Shown in pieces: positions 13,525 to 24,180 of a stretch of 64,000 nucleotides of DNA. Positions within the stretch are counted from its first letter, which is position 1. Each line of letters begins with the position of its first letter. The notes under the pieces were generated by a model that saw nothing but the letters and a program-made list of their open reading frames with translations, was not told the DNA's origin and ran no database searches. This DNA comes from Paramacrobiotus metropolitanus (taxonomy: Eukaryota > Tardigrada > Eutardigrada > Parachela > Macrobiotidae), in assembly GCF_019649055.1 (NCBI RefSeq), contig NW_026570284.1, positions 434,001-498,000 on the forward strand, read 5' to 3'. Made by a program: the position numbers and the translations under genes.

Positions 13525-15873
13525 TCATGTTTTCTTTCCGTTAACTGTTTTCACCGCGGTCCGAGGTAAACCCTCGAACAAAAGGAAACCGGCCGATCTC
13601 TCAATCGTGTCAGGCGGCACCTGGAAAGCCTGCAAAAATAATGATCGTAAGAAAATAAAAATGCTCGGTTATTTTCATAATAGCAATAATAGAATTCATC
13701 CTGTAATTCCAGATGTCACTGCTGTTACATTATTTTCAGTATGCTCACTTGGAGGGGAATCTTGTCGTCAATGGCCTTATTTGGCATAACGTACGTTTCC
13801 AAGTGGTATTCACCGGACGGTGACTGACACAGAAGCGCCTGTGAAATGATCGACTTTATTAGCGGCTAATTATCAGCCAAACACAAGACGAAAAACATCA
13901 GAAACCAAGAACATATATAATAAAATTTAAAATAAAAAACATAACAAATGAAACAAACACAAACAATTCTGAGCATTAGTTTGAATCGACAAAGCAATTG
14001 CACTGGTTTTCGAAGTTTTTGGATGCAGTTCTAATGTGACACCACACTGCACTATACTGGTTGCAAAATTTTGTATTGTCACCTGTGTAAGTAATTATGA
14101 CGTGTATCTGTACTTGGCATCATAATTAACCCCATACCTCGAACGACAAACAGACTTATTCTAATGTGATCGAGAAAGAACTACGTATGTACACTAATAA
14201 TTAACTGAAGCGTTTGAGTAATTTATAGTCAACTTTATTGTGGGTAGGGACTTTTAAAACAAAGCTAGCCATGTATATGCTAATACTTACTTGCATAACC
14301 GAATTTAATTTCTGAGCAGAAGTTTTTGGTACCTTGAAAAAATGTGTAGGAACAGCGACGTTACTCATTCCGATAACTTGATATTTTACGTAAGTCTTCC
14401 CATCTTCCAGCATACTGGGCAAATACAGTGGTCCAGTGAGGACGTAGACATTGCTGCAACTCTTCGTCTTGAAACGAGCATACTGTTCCAGTTTGTTCCA
14501 AGCGTCTACAATACATGCACAACATCAACAAAAATCCAGACATGCATTAAACGAATTACTATCAAATTGAACTTCAGTGAAACTGAACATGAATAGAACC
14601 TACCGCGATTAAATCCAACTCCAACCTGAAACATAGAAGAAAAAAGGTTACGCAGAGTTAACGAAACTCACTCGCGATAATATACGCGAAATGAAACCTC
14701 TAAAATCAAATTTTACCTGTGGAGATATATTGCTTAAATAAAACGTTTCATCCATAGATTCCTGATTTATCCAATGATTGCCGGCAGCAGCCAAGTGTCC
14801 GCGGTCAAAACCACTGCGAAAGTAATCCTCGTTCGTCGAACGAAAATACGGATGTATGCTCCTGAAAACATTTATTACAATCAAGATCAAATAAAAACAA
14901 CAGCAACTTCAATAATCCAGAATTTTGTATGTAACAAAAACACAGCTAATATAAATGTTGGTCGATCAACAAAAAATGCATACATTATCGAAAACAATAA
15001 ATTTCCCAATATAAACGACTGTAATACGTTATACTGTAAAGAGTAAAACTATTCAAAACCCAATCACAACGTACGGATCATCTTTAAAATCGCATCCACT
15101 TCGCGACACTTTAGTGCGATCCTTCAGGCGTTCTGCAGTGAGATGCTCAGCCACCCACAATGCTGTCCGATTTTTCCTACAACAGTTTTTCATATATCGT
15201 TAGAGAAGTCCGGGGATAAGATCATAAGTATAAGAAAAATTAAGAAACAAGTAAGAAATGAAAATAATAAAAATATTTAAAAACAATTAAAGAAATATGC
15301 ATAAAAAATAAAAAGCAATTAAATATACATTTTAAACATACTAAAAAAGGTATATTAAAAATGAAAGTACTTAAGCGATAGCTGAGTGTAAATAGTTGCA
15401 TTCGAGCAATGATCAAAATTTGCGGATATTTCCATAAAAAGTAAGACACAATACACGTTGCAGCGTGAGTGCGAAGACCACAATTTTCTCAAACACCCTG
15501 CATGGGTCAAACAAAATTAATCACACCTGTCATAAGCCAGAACATAATCACTGCGCGATCGCACTGTATCCGTTGTAGGAAATCCATGTTTCATGATTTC
15601 CCCCACACGATGCGGACCGACCGAAAGATCAGGAGCAACTCCACCAGGCATGGGAGCAACAGTTTTGTTCTGGGGATTATATGGCGCTAAGGCTGTCTGC
15701 GTTGCGGCGGGTTGCAGGCCGTCTTTCTGATCCGCATGGACAACAAAAGGAGTATGGGATGCTGAGCGTCGTGGATCACTTGTTGAGCGTCCTAAGACGA
15801 AGCCTCCAAGACCACCAACTGCCACTGCAGAAATCCCAGCTGCCAGTATCTTCGCTGTGCCTGTGGGTGGCAT
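13525..15873 (-). CDS. EndoG: Endonuclease G, mitochondrial, 7 exons, 327 aa
   Basis: DNA/RNA non-specific beta-beta-alpha-metal nuclease of the mitochondrial intermembrane space, released to the nucleus in apoptosis. Exons in transcript order: 15873-15527, 15176-15075, 14861-14717, 14625-14604 (22 nt), 14505-14333, 13838-13749, 13629-13525 (984 nt, phase kept). The N-terminus has a Gly/Ala hydrophobic stretch (GGLGGFVLGR) after MPPTGTAK, consistent with the mitochondrial anchor. Then come YVLAYDR, ALWVAEHLT, the catalytic SGFDRGHLAAAGNHW (the DRGH histidine is the general base), DETFYLSNISPQ, VGVGFNRDAWNKLE, KTYVKYQVIG, VAVPTHFFK and YVMPNKAIDDKIPL. I chose the Met at 15873; an in-frame Met lies 14 codons upstream. 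It is divergent from STOML2, with about 540 bp between start codons. Confidence 0.95.
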
Positions 15874-16413
15874 CTTTAAGCCAAATTGAATAATTACGAC
15901 TGCTAAACTGTTCAATCAATAAATAACACTTAACAGCATGCAAATAACAGATTAAAGCAAGAATCAAGATAATAAAAATATCAACACTTTGAAACCAACA
16001 AACTGTTACAAACAACAAATTTTATGCTGCAGCTGCATTTATTTAGCCTGAAGCAAAATGACAGTCGAACGTCACCTCCATTGGGGCGTCAATCGTCTGT
16101 GCATTTCAAATCTTCCGGTTCCGCCAACCAGTTGATGAAATCAAAACCTTAATTTCAGCACCCAGCCGTCATTTCCCAGATTTCGGGATGCTTTTCGCAC
16201 TTTTCGTTTTCCTTTATTTTTCTTACAGTTCGATGACTGATTGCTTAACATACGATTTTTTAACTTTTTAAAACAGTCTTATCTCTCTGCACGGGTTTAC
16301 GACAGACAAATCCTATCTCGAGTGCGGTAGTGTCGTTGAATTTTTGTCCTTTTCTGGTGAAATCAGAAACCCAAACTGCAAACATCCTCGCACATTCGCG
16401 ATATTTGTCAGCC
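15874..16413. promoter_or_regulatory. Presumed bidirectional promoter, EndoG / STOML2
   Basis: The 540 bp separating the start codons of the divergently transcribed EndoG (minus) and STOML2 (plus) must contain both 5' untranslated regions and, by position, both promoters. I see no convincing TATA box or other named element. Shared regulation of the two mitochondrial genes is inference. Confidence 0.5.
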
Positions 16414-18252
16414 ATGGCCGCAGCCATCGGTACACTGTTACGCCACGGTCGCGCGGCCGGATCACTCTTCTCCCAGCGTTCTCACCTTCACCGCAGCGCT
16501 TTCCTCTCGCACTGGACACCTGCTCCCGTCGCAGCATCTAACGCACTGCAGCATGACTCAGCACGCGCGCCACTGCACTACGTTCCGCAGCGGTACACCA
16601 GCAGCACTCCCGTCAACACCGTCATCAAATTCGTCCCGCAGCAGGAAGCCTGGATTGTGGAGCGTATGGGGAAATTCCACCGCGTCCTCGAACCGGGCTT
16701 GAACATTCTGGCGCCGTTGATCGACAGTATTCGCTACGTGCAGACCCTGAAGGAGATCGCCATCGAAGTCCCGAAACAGCACGCCATCACCAACGACAGT
16801 GTACCGTTGACGCTGGACGGCGTGCTGTTTGTGAAGATTGTGGATCCGTTGAAAGCATCGTACGGTGTGGAGGATCCGGAGTTCGCCATTACGCAGCTGG
16901 CGCAGACGACGATGCGCTCGGAACTGGGCAAAATCAGTCTGGATCAGGTGTTCCGTGAGCGCGAGTCGTTGAATGCGCATATTGTGATTGCCATTAATAA
17001 TGCCAGTGCGGCCTGGGGGATCTCGTGTATGCGCTATGAAATTCGGGACATTCATCTGCCGTCGAATGTCCAGGAAGCCATGCAGCTGCAGGTGGCGGCT
17101 GAGCGGAAGAAACGCGCCGCGATCTTGGAATCCGAAGGTACGTGGTGGATTATATTATTACAATATTGTAGCGAAATTCTGGGCGCCGCATTTACAGCCA
17201 CATTTCTGAAATGAAATCAGTCCGGGTCTTGCATCACTTTTTTTCTAAATTTTTTAAAAATCTTCATCTTTTCCTACCTCAGACGTGTTTTGTTTTGCGT
17301 TACATGATTACTTAAGTATCCCGGTTAAAAATATGCCACCGTTTACCAAATTTATGAAAAAGATGTTTGTATACGAGTAGCATCCGTGATAAGCTGTTGG
17401 TCAATCACTTTTTATTTTATCATTAATTTGATTTATTGATGATTTTAGCAATGAAATAATCTTACGGTGATTGCCGCTCTTTTTATACCTGTGGAGTGTG
17501 GACAATGTTTGGTGTGGCTGTTTTTCTATTTCAAAGTGATTTACACTTTCCTAAAATCTCTGCTTATATTTTATTTAAAATTTAATTAAAAATTTAATTA
17601 CTTTTGAGAACAAAATTTTTAAGTTCTGTAGTTTTGCTCATTGAAGTCGTTCTGATTAAATGTCAATGGCTCTCTTAATGGTCTTGCGCTGCGCTAAACT
17701 GGACACAGTAGTCAAACTGTGCTTACTTGTTGTGAGCAGTTATAATTTTTACTAACTACATTTGCTCGTATTTCGCTAGGTAAACGAGATTCTGAGATCA
17801 ATATAGCCGAGGGTAAGAAGCGCTCGCAGATTCTAGCGTCGGAGGCCGTCAAGCAGAGACCATCAATCACGCCGAAGGTGAAGCCCTGGCCATCGTAGCC
17901 AAAGCTCGTGCGACGGGATTAGCTAATGTGGCGGAAGCTCTCCAGGATTCCCAGGGACCGGAAGCGGCCGCGTTGTCCGTGGCGGAGCAGTACGTGGCGG
18001 CCTTTCTCTAATCTGGCCAAGGAGACCAACACGGTGGTGATTCCCAGCAGCTCCAATGATGTCGCTTCCGCGGTCAGCCAGGCGATGGCCATTTACAAGG
18101 GTTTCTCCACGACGGCTGTGAACGCCGATGCCCAAAAGGCAAAGAAAGCGGCGGATGCTCAGAATCTGGCGGATGCTGTCCATACTAGTCAACCGCTGCC
18201 GGAGACGGGAAGTGTTAAGATGAAACTGAAGAAGGGCGAACGGATGGTGTAG
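16414..18252 (+). CDS. STOML2: Stomatin-like protein 2, mitochondrial (2 exons, two 1-bp frame breaks)
   Basis: SPFH/prohibitin-domain scaffold of the inner mitochondrial membrane that organises cardiolipin-rich domains. Exons are 16414-17137 and 17780-18252. The start at 16414 has a strong context (GCCATGG); an upstream in-frame Met at 16330 is possible. A basic Ala/Ser-rich presequence is followed by the SPFH domain from about residue 67 (VPQQEAWIVERMGKFHR, LEPGLNILAPLID) and the coiled coil (AAERKKRAAILESEG / KRDSEINIAEGKKRSQIL). Exon 2 changes frame twice. One base appears missing near 17857 (CAGAGACC where CAGGAGACC would keep frame), and one T is extra at 18003-18005 (GCCTTTCTC against GCCTTCTC). 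Between the breaks the other frame still reads as family sequence (TINHAEGEALAIVAKA, LSVAEQYVAA), then FSNLAKETNTVVIPS. The two breaks compensate, giving about 398 aa. Sequence error is likelier than a pseudogene. Confidence 0.9.
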
Positions 18253-18735
18253 TGTTGCCTGGCTCTGCTGAGAATTTCCAGTTTTTATGATGTGGTTTTT
18301 TATGCATCGTTGCTTGGAGGATGTATTTCGTAAACGGTAAATCTGATGGTTACTGCTTCATTCGGTTCGGCTGACGAAAGAAGGTTTTTTATAATTATTC
18401 CGTAACTATTCAAATTGTTTCTTTCTGATTTGGACGTTGCATTTCACGTATAGTTCCGTATAGTAATGTGTCACGTATAGTTCCGTTGGCACTAGTTTGA
18501 CGACTGAAATTGTGTTGCTTGACAACTCAATTAAGTTTGTTAACTCCTAAAAATAAAGAAAGGATAAATACTGTAGTGCCACGTAAATGTAAATGTAAGT
18601 ACAGTACTTACTTTTTTTTGTGTTCAGTTATTTGGGTTTTATCGATATGAATTGTGGCAATCTTTAACCAAATTTATTAACTATTGATCTGTATTACTAC
18701 GATGTGATTAAAATTAAAATTACTTGTATTAAACG
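18253..18735. other. Intergenic, STOML2 to LRR gene
   Basis: No gene seen. A candidate polyadenylation signal AATAAA at 18552-18557 lies about 300 bp after the STOML2 stop. A short direct repeat (CACGTATAGTTCCGT) occurs twice near 18446-18486. Confidence 0.5.
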
Positions 18736-20167
18736 ATGATATCAAAGCGGCATAACTGCCCGAATATCATATTCAATGTGACGTTTTTGCAAAGAAACTT
18801 ATTTTCGAGCACGTTTATAAAGTCTACGAAGATTCTTGACATCAGAGACAAGCATCTGTTTCCTCCGAATGATGTAGAAATACCAGCGTTATGCGACTAT
18901 TTATCAAATATCCAACATATCATTGCCGGGGATAACAGACTGAATTTATCCGTGTTTTTGTGTTTAGAATCGTTACAAAATTTAGAAATTCAAAATAACC
19001 GAATAGGCTCTGTAATTCCTTTAACAGCTGAAAATTTTGCTAGTTTAACGCGTCTGGATCTCAGTGCGAACAATATACAGAAAACAATTGATTTCACCAA
19101 CTTGAGCAATCTAAAATCGTTGCAGTACTTAAATTTAAATTTTAACGGAATTGATCGATTTGGTTTTGAAAATCCCAATGGTTTTTTACATCTGACGGAG
19201 CTTCATTTGAGAGGAAATAGTTTAAAGCAATTTGGATCGTGTTTCGATATTCCGCAATTACGCGAGCTGAATTTGGCTGAAAATTTCTTCGACGACCTTT
19301 CGATACAGAACATCCGCCACCCAAACTTTGTTTGCTCTGATTTATTCTCGATTAATTTATCGAGTAATGTTTTAAAGCATTGCAACAGCGCAAATATTAT
19401 TTCGTTATGTTTCCCGTCATTGCGACTGCTTAATGTAGTAAAAAATCAGTTTTCCCGAGATGTCATTCCGCGTGCAAAAGACGCATACCGAAATCCCGTT
19501 TGCACTGTAATTTTTGCGGCAAAAGATCTGGATTCTGCAAACGCTTTTTTGGCAAGAATAAACAATAAATTTGGTGTCGGAAACCATGAAAAACAAATTA
19601 AAGATCATGCAAACGAAATCGTTTGCAGCCTGGTGGATACTGCTCATGCAAAAGGTCACTGCAATATTACCGAGCAATTTTTATCTATTTACCAGCGGCC
19701 TGAAATAGTATGTTTTTCACCTTATAGAAAGCGATGCTAACTTTACTTCAGAGCTGAAGGAAGAAAACTACGAAATCGCCGAACAGGAAATGGCCGAGTT
19801 GACTTCCGGATGGGAAAATTTACCACGACCGAAAAATCTCCGGCAGTGTTATCAACTCTTGACGGATCTGGTTAATCAGCCGAAAATTACAGTGAATGCT
19901 TTACTCCCGAAATTTGTCCCCAAAAAATTTCCGCGACGAGATACGCGAAAATCTACGCTATTCTGGAATGCCATTGATCGGCATCGGACATCGCTGCAGA
20001 AAAACGCCATACGGATTGACCGGCCAGCTGCTGGCGCTGATGATATGTTTAACAAATCAAAAGAAAATAACATCCAGCAGCGCAGCCTGAACAAAGCCAT
20101 GCAGAGCATAAAAAAATTAGACAACGCCGTTTTCGATCAGGTTTTATCGTATCGCCAGAAAAAATAA
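18736..20167 (+). CDS. Leucine-rich-repeat protein, about 476 aa, one 1-bp frame break
   Basis: At least six tandem leucine-rich repeats run from about residue 55 to 240. Visible units include LESLQNLEIQNNRI, LTRLDLSANNIQ, LQYLNLNFNGI, LTELHLRGNSLK, LRELNLAENFF and LFSINLSSNVL. A basic C-terminal region follows with no recognised domain (WENLPRPKNLRQCYQLLTD, KFVPKKFPRRDTRK). The first frame ends at 19740, while a second frame is open from upstream of 19790 to 20167. A 20-bp GT...AG stretch at 19708-19727 is too short for an intron and would not restore phase. Removing one T from the T-run at 19713-19717 joins the two frames exactly (…CFHLIESDANFTSELKEEN…). An XRRA1-type LRR protein is one possibility, held with low confidence. 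No signal peptide or membrane segment is evident. The FASTK-family gene converges on it 475 bp downstream. Confidence 0.75.
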
Positions 20168-20219
20168 TAAAATAATAGTAAAACTGGAACTCTTCCGATC
20201 AATAAACTGATTTTGGAAG

Positions 20220-20395
20220 TCGTGAGAATATAAACAATAATATATGAATATAAACATATAGAATATAAACAATATAGAATATAAACACTATTAATAAACA
20301 AATAAAACAAATTAATAAACAAATAAACAAATTAATAAACAAATTAATAAACAAATAAACACTAATATAGAATATAAACACTATTAAATGTTACA
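20220..20395. repeat. AT-rich tandem repeat (AAATTAATAAACAAATAAAC-like)
   Basis: A block of imperfect tandem copies of roughly 8-12 bp units built on AATAAAC and AAATTAATAAAC, flanked by two copies of TAGAATATAAACACTATTAA (20275 and 20368 regions). It lies in the 475-bp gap between the convergent LRR and FASTK-family genes, probably in their 3' untranslated regions. It contains several AATAAA-like words that could act as polyadenylation signals on the plus strand. Confidence 0.8.
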
Positions 20396-20642
20396 AGAAA
20401 AATGCTGCGTTTTTCGAAGTTATGTCATTATTTGCGTTCTTTAAATGTAAGATAGATACGAGTGTTTTATAAAAATTTTGCAAAAAGAAAACGATTTCAT
20501 CTTCGGAAATACTTTCAACTTACAATTAATTACAAGACAGTAGTACGAATACCTAAATTAAATAAATATTAAAATCACAATAATGCAGTTTCATCATGCG
20601 TTTTGTTTGCATTAATACAGGAAAATGAGCAAGAAAATCACA

Positions 20643-22366
20643 TTATTTAGACGACAACAATTTCTCGATTTTCTCCAAATCTGTACAATCTCGCCCGTCA
20701 ATAAACGTAACCGGGATGCCCATGACCCCCAACAAACGCTGCTTCATCACCACATCTCCCAACCACTGCGAACAATTCACACACTGCACCGACTCATCCA
20801 CAATCTCCACCGCGAATTTTTGCATGGACACCTGCATATCGCCGGTGTCCCTCTGCTAACCATCTCCACAATATCCCCGCCGAGAATACTGACCACAAAC
20901 CCCGCCAACTCCACCTGCGGTACCGCGCGGCCCCACCACACCGCTTCCTTCCCGTACAGTTTTTTCAACACTTCTCCCACATTGTACAATTTCTTCTCCT
21001 CCCGCTTGGATAATTCCAGCCCGGCTTTCTCAAAATCCCGCGGTAAACCCGCTGCCAATCGCGCCTCACTGATCCCGACGGCGGTCACACCACTCGGGAA
21101 TTCCAGTTGGCAATTTTTGTATAAACAGTATAACCAGCGTCGCGCGTCTTTCCATCCTTCCCGAGCCAATTTCCGCGAGACACCGGGTGAAAAAATTATT
21201 TTTAATAAATCGGTGTTGTATTGTGCCTGCATCGATAGCGCATACAACGCCTGCACCAATAAATATGGGAAGCGCTCGAATTCCGTCAAACGACGGGATA
21301 ATTCGGCAAAAACAAAATTTACATCGCGAATGGGATGATTAACGTGCGCCAGCGCGTATAAATAATTCGCCATATCTTTCGGACGGAATCGCTCCGACGG
21401 ATGCAGTTTAGTCAGCGCATCAGGCGACAAAGTGTCGTATAAACCGAGTTGCTGCTGCATCGTGTCTAAAATACTGCTCTGCAGTAGCTCGTACAAATGC
21501 GCATCGTAAAATCTCGCCGCGGAAAAAGACTGCAAAAAATGACAGCATTCCACGGATTTTAATTCATCATGCTGGAGTTTTATTAATCGATCGGCGAGAC
21601 GCTCCAGAAAATTCCTGTCGATGAAGGAATTCTGCCGGAAGAATTTCAGAATCGTCACAATGGAGGAAAAATCCATATTACTGGATGATATGACATCCGC
21701 GAGATGTTGCAAAAAATCAGGATGCGCGCTGAAGGTGATTTTCAGGATGTACGCCGAAAATGCTAACACTTCAATATCTTTGGGACGCAGTTCACTGGCT
21801 TTCGCCACGATAACACGGCGCAGCGAATCCTCCAGTCGTTCAGAGATTTTTCGATAATTCGCGCAGTACAAGAGAGATTGCAGGGCTTCGTGCACGGTGA
21901 TGCCAGTATCAAGGTTCTCCAGTTTTTGTAAAAATATTCTGTGAAATGCTGGCGTGCGCAGATCTATCTCTGCCGCGCGAAGGTAGGCTTCGGCAATGGC
22001 CAACCAATCGTTTAAGCGGTGGCTAAAAAGACTGCTGCCGAGGAGGTTCGGATCAGCGAAATCGCTGTGATCCGATGCGGCCTTCGAAGCGTCCCCGACA
22101 CTCTGCGTTAACTGCGTGGAAAATTTCGGATCACTGTTGATGTAATCAAATAATCGTTGTCGATAGCGAAACTGCGGTCCCAAGGGTTCTGTTACGGTGG
22201 AGGCAGATGGCCGTCGGGGTTGTTGGGGATTTCGCAACACCTTCAGCTGTTTGGTCGTGGTGTTGTTGAGCTTCTCCGAGCAGCTGTGGAAACATCGTCC
22301 GTTAGTGACAAACGCCGAGAAACAGAACAGTGCGGGGATTTTAACGCGCATGATGGCTGCGAACAA
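20643..22366 (-). CDS. FAST kinase-like protein with RAP domain, single exon, one 1-bp frame break
   Basis: FASTK-family proteins act in mitochondrial RNA processing, stability and translation. The single open frame begins at 22366 with a hydrophobic/basic presequence (MRVKIPALFCFSAF), fitting mitochondrial import. Helical-repeat sequence follows, then a FAST-type segment (PKDMANYLYALAHVNHPIRD, LLVQALYALSMQAQYN) near residues 310-380. The C-terminus carries a RAP domain (KFAVEIVDESVQC, LGDVVMKQRLLGVMGIPVTF) ending at 20643. The RAP domain lies in another frame from the rest. The break maps to the CCC at 20849-20851 (GGG on the coding strand); one extra G there would join both parts into about 574 aa. 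Which FASTK paralogue this is I cannot tell. The RAP domain is a predicted endonuclease-like fold in the literature. Confidence 0.85.
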
Positions 22367-23083
22367 GTGATCACGAGCAACACAAGACCATTAACGCAGT
22401 AAGTAATCACGAAAGATGGTAAAATTTAAAAACACCACAACAAAATATGTAAGCAAATGCTAATCACGAATTTAAAACTAATGGCAACAGACAACAGTCA
22501 CAACACTCTTGATTCTTCGCTGTTCTTTTTCCTCTGTACGTATTAAATGGGAAAAAAACGATGTAAATTTATTCGGAATACCAGTGATCTCCATTCGGTG
22601 GCGGTTGTGCAGAGGCAACTGGACGCTGGACTGTAGTAAGTGCAGTACAGTATGTACGTTGTACAGTACCTGAATTTGGCAAGTTGTGCATTCTGTAATC
22701 TGTACCCTTGTCAAGTTGTGGTATTTAACTTATTTCTTTAAAGTAGGAATTTAAACCTTTTAATTAGGTAACGACACAGGATCTGGAAACTGCATCACCA
22801 GCACTACTTTTGTCTCCATGCCTACTTTTCAGTCGCGCACACTGCCACTCGAACAAATGCATCGGAGTACAGACCATAAAAATTAATCTGGTTAGCAATC
22901 AACTGCAGCGACGTTCCAGGTTTATTGTACAATTGTACATATGTTACAGCATACTTCTAGAAACTCCTTGATCATAGAGCGCAGTTTCATCTGTTTTGTT
23001 TATGAGATATTATTGTCCAGAATTCTGTCCTTGACTCGAACATGCCAAGAGCATCAATCAGAAACTAATAATTTTTTTTTCAA
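22367..23083. other. Divergent intergenic region, FASTK-like / bHLH-like genes
   Basis: Divergent start regions of two genes, 717 bp apart. No further coding exon is recognised and no clear core-promoter element is seen. The start of the plus-strand gene could lie further upstream, in a non-coding or small coding exon within this stretch. Confidence 0.45.
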
Positions 23084-24180
23084 ATGAACGCCACTGTGGG
23101 CGACCTTATGCACGACAGAGAGAAGCATAAAAGCCAGTGCACTGAACGTGGTCACGACCGAAATCCCAAAACCCTGGATAAAGCTGAAAGGTCAGTAATA
23201 CATAGAAACTGATTACCGTCTTAATTCCAAATGTTTTGCTTGTTGTTTAGAAATTTGAAAACAACCAGGAGAAACATAAAAGTTTTGTAGTAAAAATACA
23301 CTTATTAATTCATCTGGGATTTGTTGTTGTTGACTATATACAAATATGACCATGTGGAGAAAAAAATCTAGTTATACCCGAAGTATATATAATAAAAAAT
23401 ATATATAATTATGAATTAAGTAAAATTATACAGAGTAATGCTGAGTTTATAAGTTACCGATTAACTTATAACATTAATTGTTAGAAATCGTCTGATGGGT
23501 CGAGGAATATCCGAAATTGCCGGATCTATTCCGTTATCAAACCCGAAACAAGACAAAGCGACGTAAGTTCTGATTTTCTTGTGATAGAAATTAATGAATT
23601 GCGTTTATATTTGTGCTAATTTTTGGTGTTAGAATACTGGAAAATGCCGTTTTATATTTGGAATATATGAATCGGAATGTGACCAATGTGTCAGTTTTCA
23701 ATGCGGAATTTATAGAATGCATCAAGGGAGGTAACATTCCCGAGCCGGAATTTCCACCGACACCGGTATCAAAAAAGTCCAAAAAGAAAATTCATAAAAA
23801 ATGTAAACAGCCCAAAGCTCCGCTGAAGTTGTCCAAATCGCGACCCACAATAATACGCATCCGGTCCCAGAAACACCCGCCCAAAGGTACGCACGGCCTC
23901 AAGATGAACCACAAATTTTAATTATTATAATTTTTGGAAGTAAATCTCCATTTTGCGGAACTCAAGTAAACAACTCGTAGATGCACCAAAGACAGAGGCA
24001 GATATTACAGTCAAAGAGGATCCGCAATTTCCAGCCGGCAACCAAACAAATCTTGAAGTACAAAAGCCGCCCCTGCAGAATGCTCAAGAATCTACCAGTT
24101 TGCGGGATATTACAATTAATGCAAATCTGGTGTCTTTGAACGATGCTACTGAGGATGAACAAAATACAGAGAGAGGCTAG
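23084..24180 (+). CDS. bHLH-like protein, 5 exons, 224 aa
   Basis: Exons: 23084-23190, 23251-23286, 23485-23562, 23633-23886, 23981-24180 (675 nt, phases match). Residues about 35-85 read ERNLKTTRRNIKVL, then LNRLMGRGISEIAGSIP, a loop (LSNPKQ) and DKATILENAVLYLEYM. That is the helix-loop-helix pattern, with helix 2 very close to the DKATILE-AV-YL consensus. The basic region is odd: the Glu of the ER-RR motif that reads E-box DNA aligns with Thr, so classic E-box binding is doubtful. A Lys-rich tract (KKSKKKIHKKCK), possibly a nuclear localisation signal, follows, and the C-terminus is acidic (NDATEDEQNTERG). The donor of exon 2 (GTAGTA at 23287) was chosen because it keeps phase and restores the basic helix. 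The start codon is uncertain. Family membership is from motif reading only. Confidence 0.7.

Noticed and set aside
13484-13789. 101-codon plus-strand open frame
   Set aside because: It is antisense to the last two EndoG exons, which are supported by clear protein homology.
19708-19727. GTATGT...TTATAG 'intron' in the LRR gene
   Set aside because: Only 20 bp, shorter than any workable spliceosomal intron here, and removing it does not restore phase; a 1-bp indel explains the break better.
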